A stretch of DNA of 64,000 nucleotides from Sclerotiophoma versabilis (Eukaryota; Ascomycota; Dothideomycetes; Pleosporales; Didymellaceae). Positions 63,296-64,000 of this stretch are shown one piece after another (within the stretch, counting starts at the first letter, position 1; the number at the start of each line of letters is the position of its first letter). The stretch lies in NCBI GenBank assembly GCA_012274445.1, contig JAAROD010000095.1:930001-994000 (forward strand), given 5' to 3'. The notes under the pieces are model-generated. The model was not told the DNA's origin and searched no databases. It saw only the letters and a program-made list of their open reading frames with translations. A program made the translations under genes and the position numbers.

Positions 63296-64000
63296 ATGCA
63301 GCCCAACTCTCCTCCCCCGCAGACGCCGGGCCTGCACCGCCCCTCGCTCGACGAGTACGAGTCGGACGGCTCGCAGGCGACGCTGCAGCAGACGCGCCGC
63401 TCGCCCATGCATCCGCGCTCCATGAAATCGCCCACGTCCGAGGGCACCAGCACCCCCGCCCACAACTATTCGCGCCCGGCCATCATCCATGCCACCCAGA
63501 GCCAGACGTCGCTCATAGACCGCGCCCACCTCGGCCACCGCCCGCGCCAGCGCTCTCAGGGTTACTTCGAGCCCAGTCTGTCCTCGATGCGCAACGACGG
63601 CTTCATGTCACCGCCGTCCCAGCACCTCACCGCGAGCCAGATCGCCGCCCAGGCCGCGTACCAGCAAAGCGCACAGCATATGCGCAAGCGCTCGACGACG
63701 ATACCAGCCCCCGCAGACAACAATGCCGCACCCGCTGGTCACGGTCAGCCTACAAGCACGCCGCCCATGCCTTCCATGACCTTCAGGACGAACGGTATGA
63801 CATACCAGCAAGGCTCCATGGCGAACAGGTCAACTGCTGCAACCGCTGCGAATGCTGCCTTTCCAACAAGCCCGTTGACATCCCCGAGCTTTCAGGAGAC
63901 GCAGTCGCAGGCAGCGTCCGGACAGGCTTCGCCGAGGTTGGCTTCGGCGACACCGGAGTTAGTGTTACAGAAGGCGCCGAAGGAGAAGAGCAAGATGAAG
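63296..64000 (+). CDS. N-terminal disordered part of a large protein (cut by window end)
   Basis: From the ATG at 63296 a frame stays open for 235 codons to the window edge. The translation is rich in Ser, Pro, Gln, Ala and Thr with Arg patches. It includes MQPNSPPPQTPGLHRPSLDE, HMRKRSTTIPAP and, at the edge, VLQKAPKEKSKMK. Codon use is strongly biased to G or C at the third position in the first half, as in real genes of this window. Such regions are typical of long regulatory or signalling proteins whose domains come later, so no function can be given. No stop or intron is seen before the edge. The start is supported by upstream in-frame stops. Confidence 0.72.
   Translation, partial: MQPNSPPPQTPGLHRPSLDEYESDGSQATLQQTRRSPMHPRSMKSPTSEGTSTPAHNYSRPAIIHATQSQTSLIDRAHLGHRPRQRSQGYFEPSLSSMRNDGFMSPPSQHLTASQIAAQAAYQQSAQHMRKRSTTIPAPADNNAAPAGHGQPTSTPPMPSMTFRTNGMTYQQGSMANRSTAATAANAAFPTSPLTSPSFQETQSQAASGQASPRLASATPELVLQKAPKEKSKMK

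Noticed and set aside
1..64000. tRNA, rRNA, CRISPR or intact transposon
   Set aside because: Scanning by eye for B-box-like TTCGA motifs in stem context, long direct repeats, reverse transcriptase or transposase motifs gave nothing convincing; a tRNA covariance search would be decisive.

Overview
This window comes from a filamentous ascomycete (Pezizomycotina), most likely a dothideomycete. Genes carry short introns of about 48-100 bp with GTAAG-type donors and a CTAAC/CTGAC branch site close to the acceptor. Genes lie on both strands, and family content is fungal (HET-domain proteins, CYP52 P450, Chs5 and Skt5 chitin-synthase III factors, Prm1, Ypd1, Gon7). All start and splice calls were made by eye from the sequence.

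Layout. 0-5 kb: the C-terminal end of a Skt5/Chs4-like Sel1-repeat protein with a CaaX box, an AT-rich degenerate block, and an MFS transporter of the anion:cation symporter type. 5-9.3 kb: gene-poor DNA holding a broken HET-domain gene. 9.3-12.5 kb: V-ATPase subunit E, divergent from a NIPA-type magnesium transporter. 12.7-18.3 kb: two intact HET-domain genes followed by a wax-synthase/Tri7-like acyltransferase. 18.9-22 kb: Chs5 (exomer scaffold) with a 32-residue polyglutamine tract, divergent from an F-box protein that ends in a CCHC knuckle. 22.3-26 kb: a polytopic secretory-pathway membrane protein divergent from a HET-like gene. 26.4-28.4 kb: a second, many-exon transporter of the same symporter family with an apparently defective splice acceptor. 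30.7-37.9 kb: Vps39/Vam6 and Prm1. 40.9-46.5 kb: an unknown protein, a CYP52-type P450 and an F-box-like protein. 47-55 kb: phosphomannose isomerase, an Mnn10-type mannosyltransferase, the mitochondrial GTPase Gep3 and mitochondrial aspartate aminotransferase, which carries a 3-nt microexon. 57-63 kb: the phosphotransfer protein Ypd1, a 2H phosphoesterase, an unknown coiled-coil protein and the KEOPS subunit Gon7. The window ends inside a large disordered protein.

Two themes stand out. First, 7-26 kb is an accessory, self/non-self-recognition neighbourhood: four HET-type loci in 19 kb (one decayed with RIP-like changes, two intact, one divergent) and a membrane protein sharing a promoter with the divergent HET-like gene. 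That pair is the best candidate here for an undescribed system. Second, several housekeeping genes serve cell-wall and membrane trafficking: Skt5 and Chs5 both act on chitin synthase III, PMI and Mnn10 act in mannan synthesis, and Vps39 and Prm1 act in membrane fusion.

I found no rRNA, tRNA, CRISPR or intact transposon.
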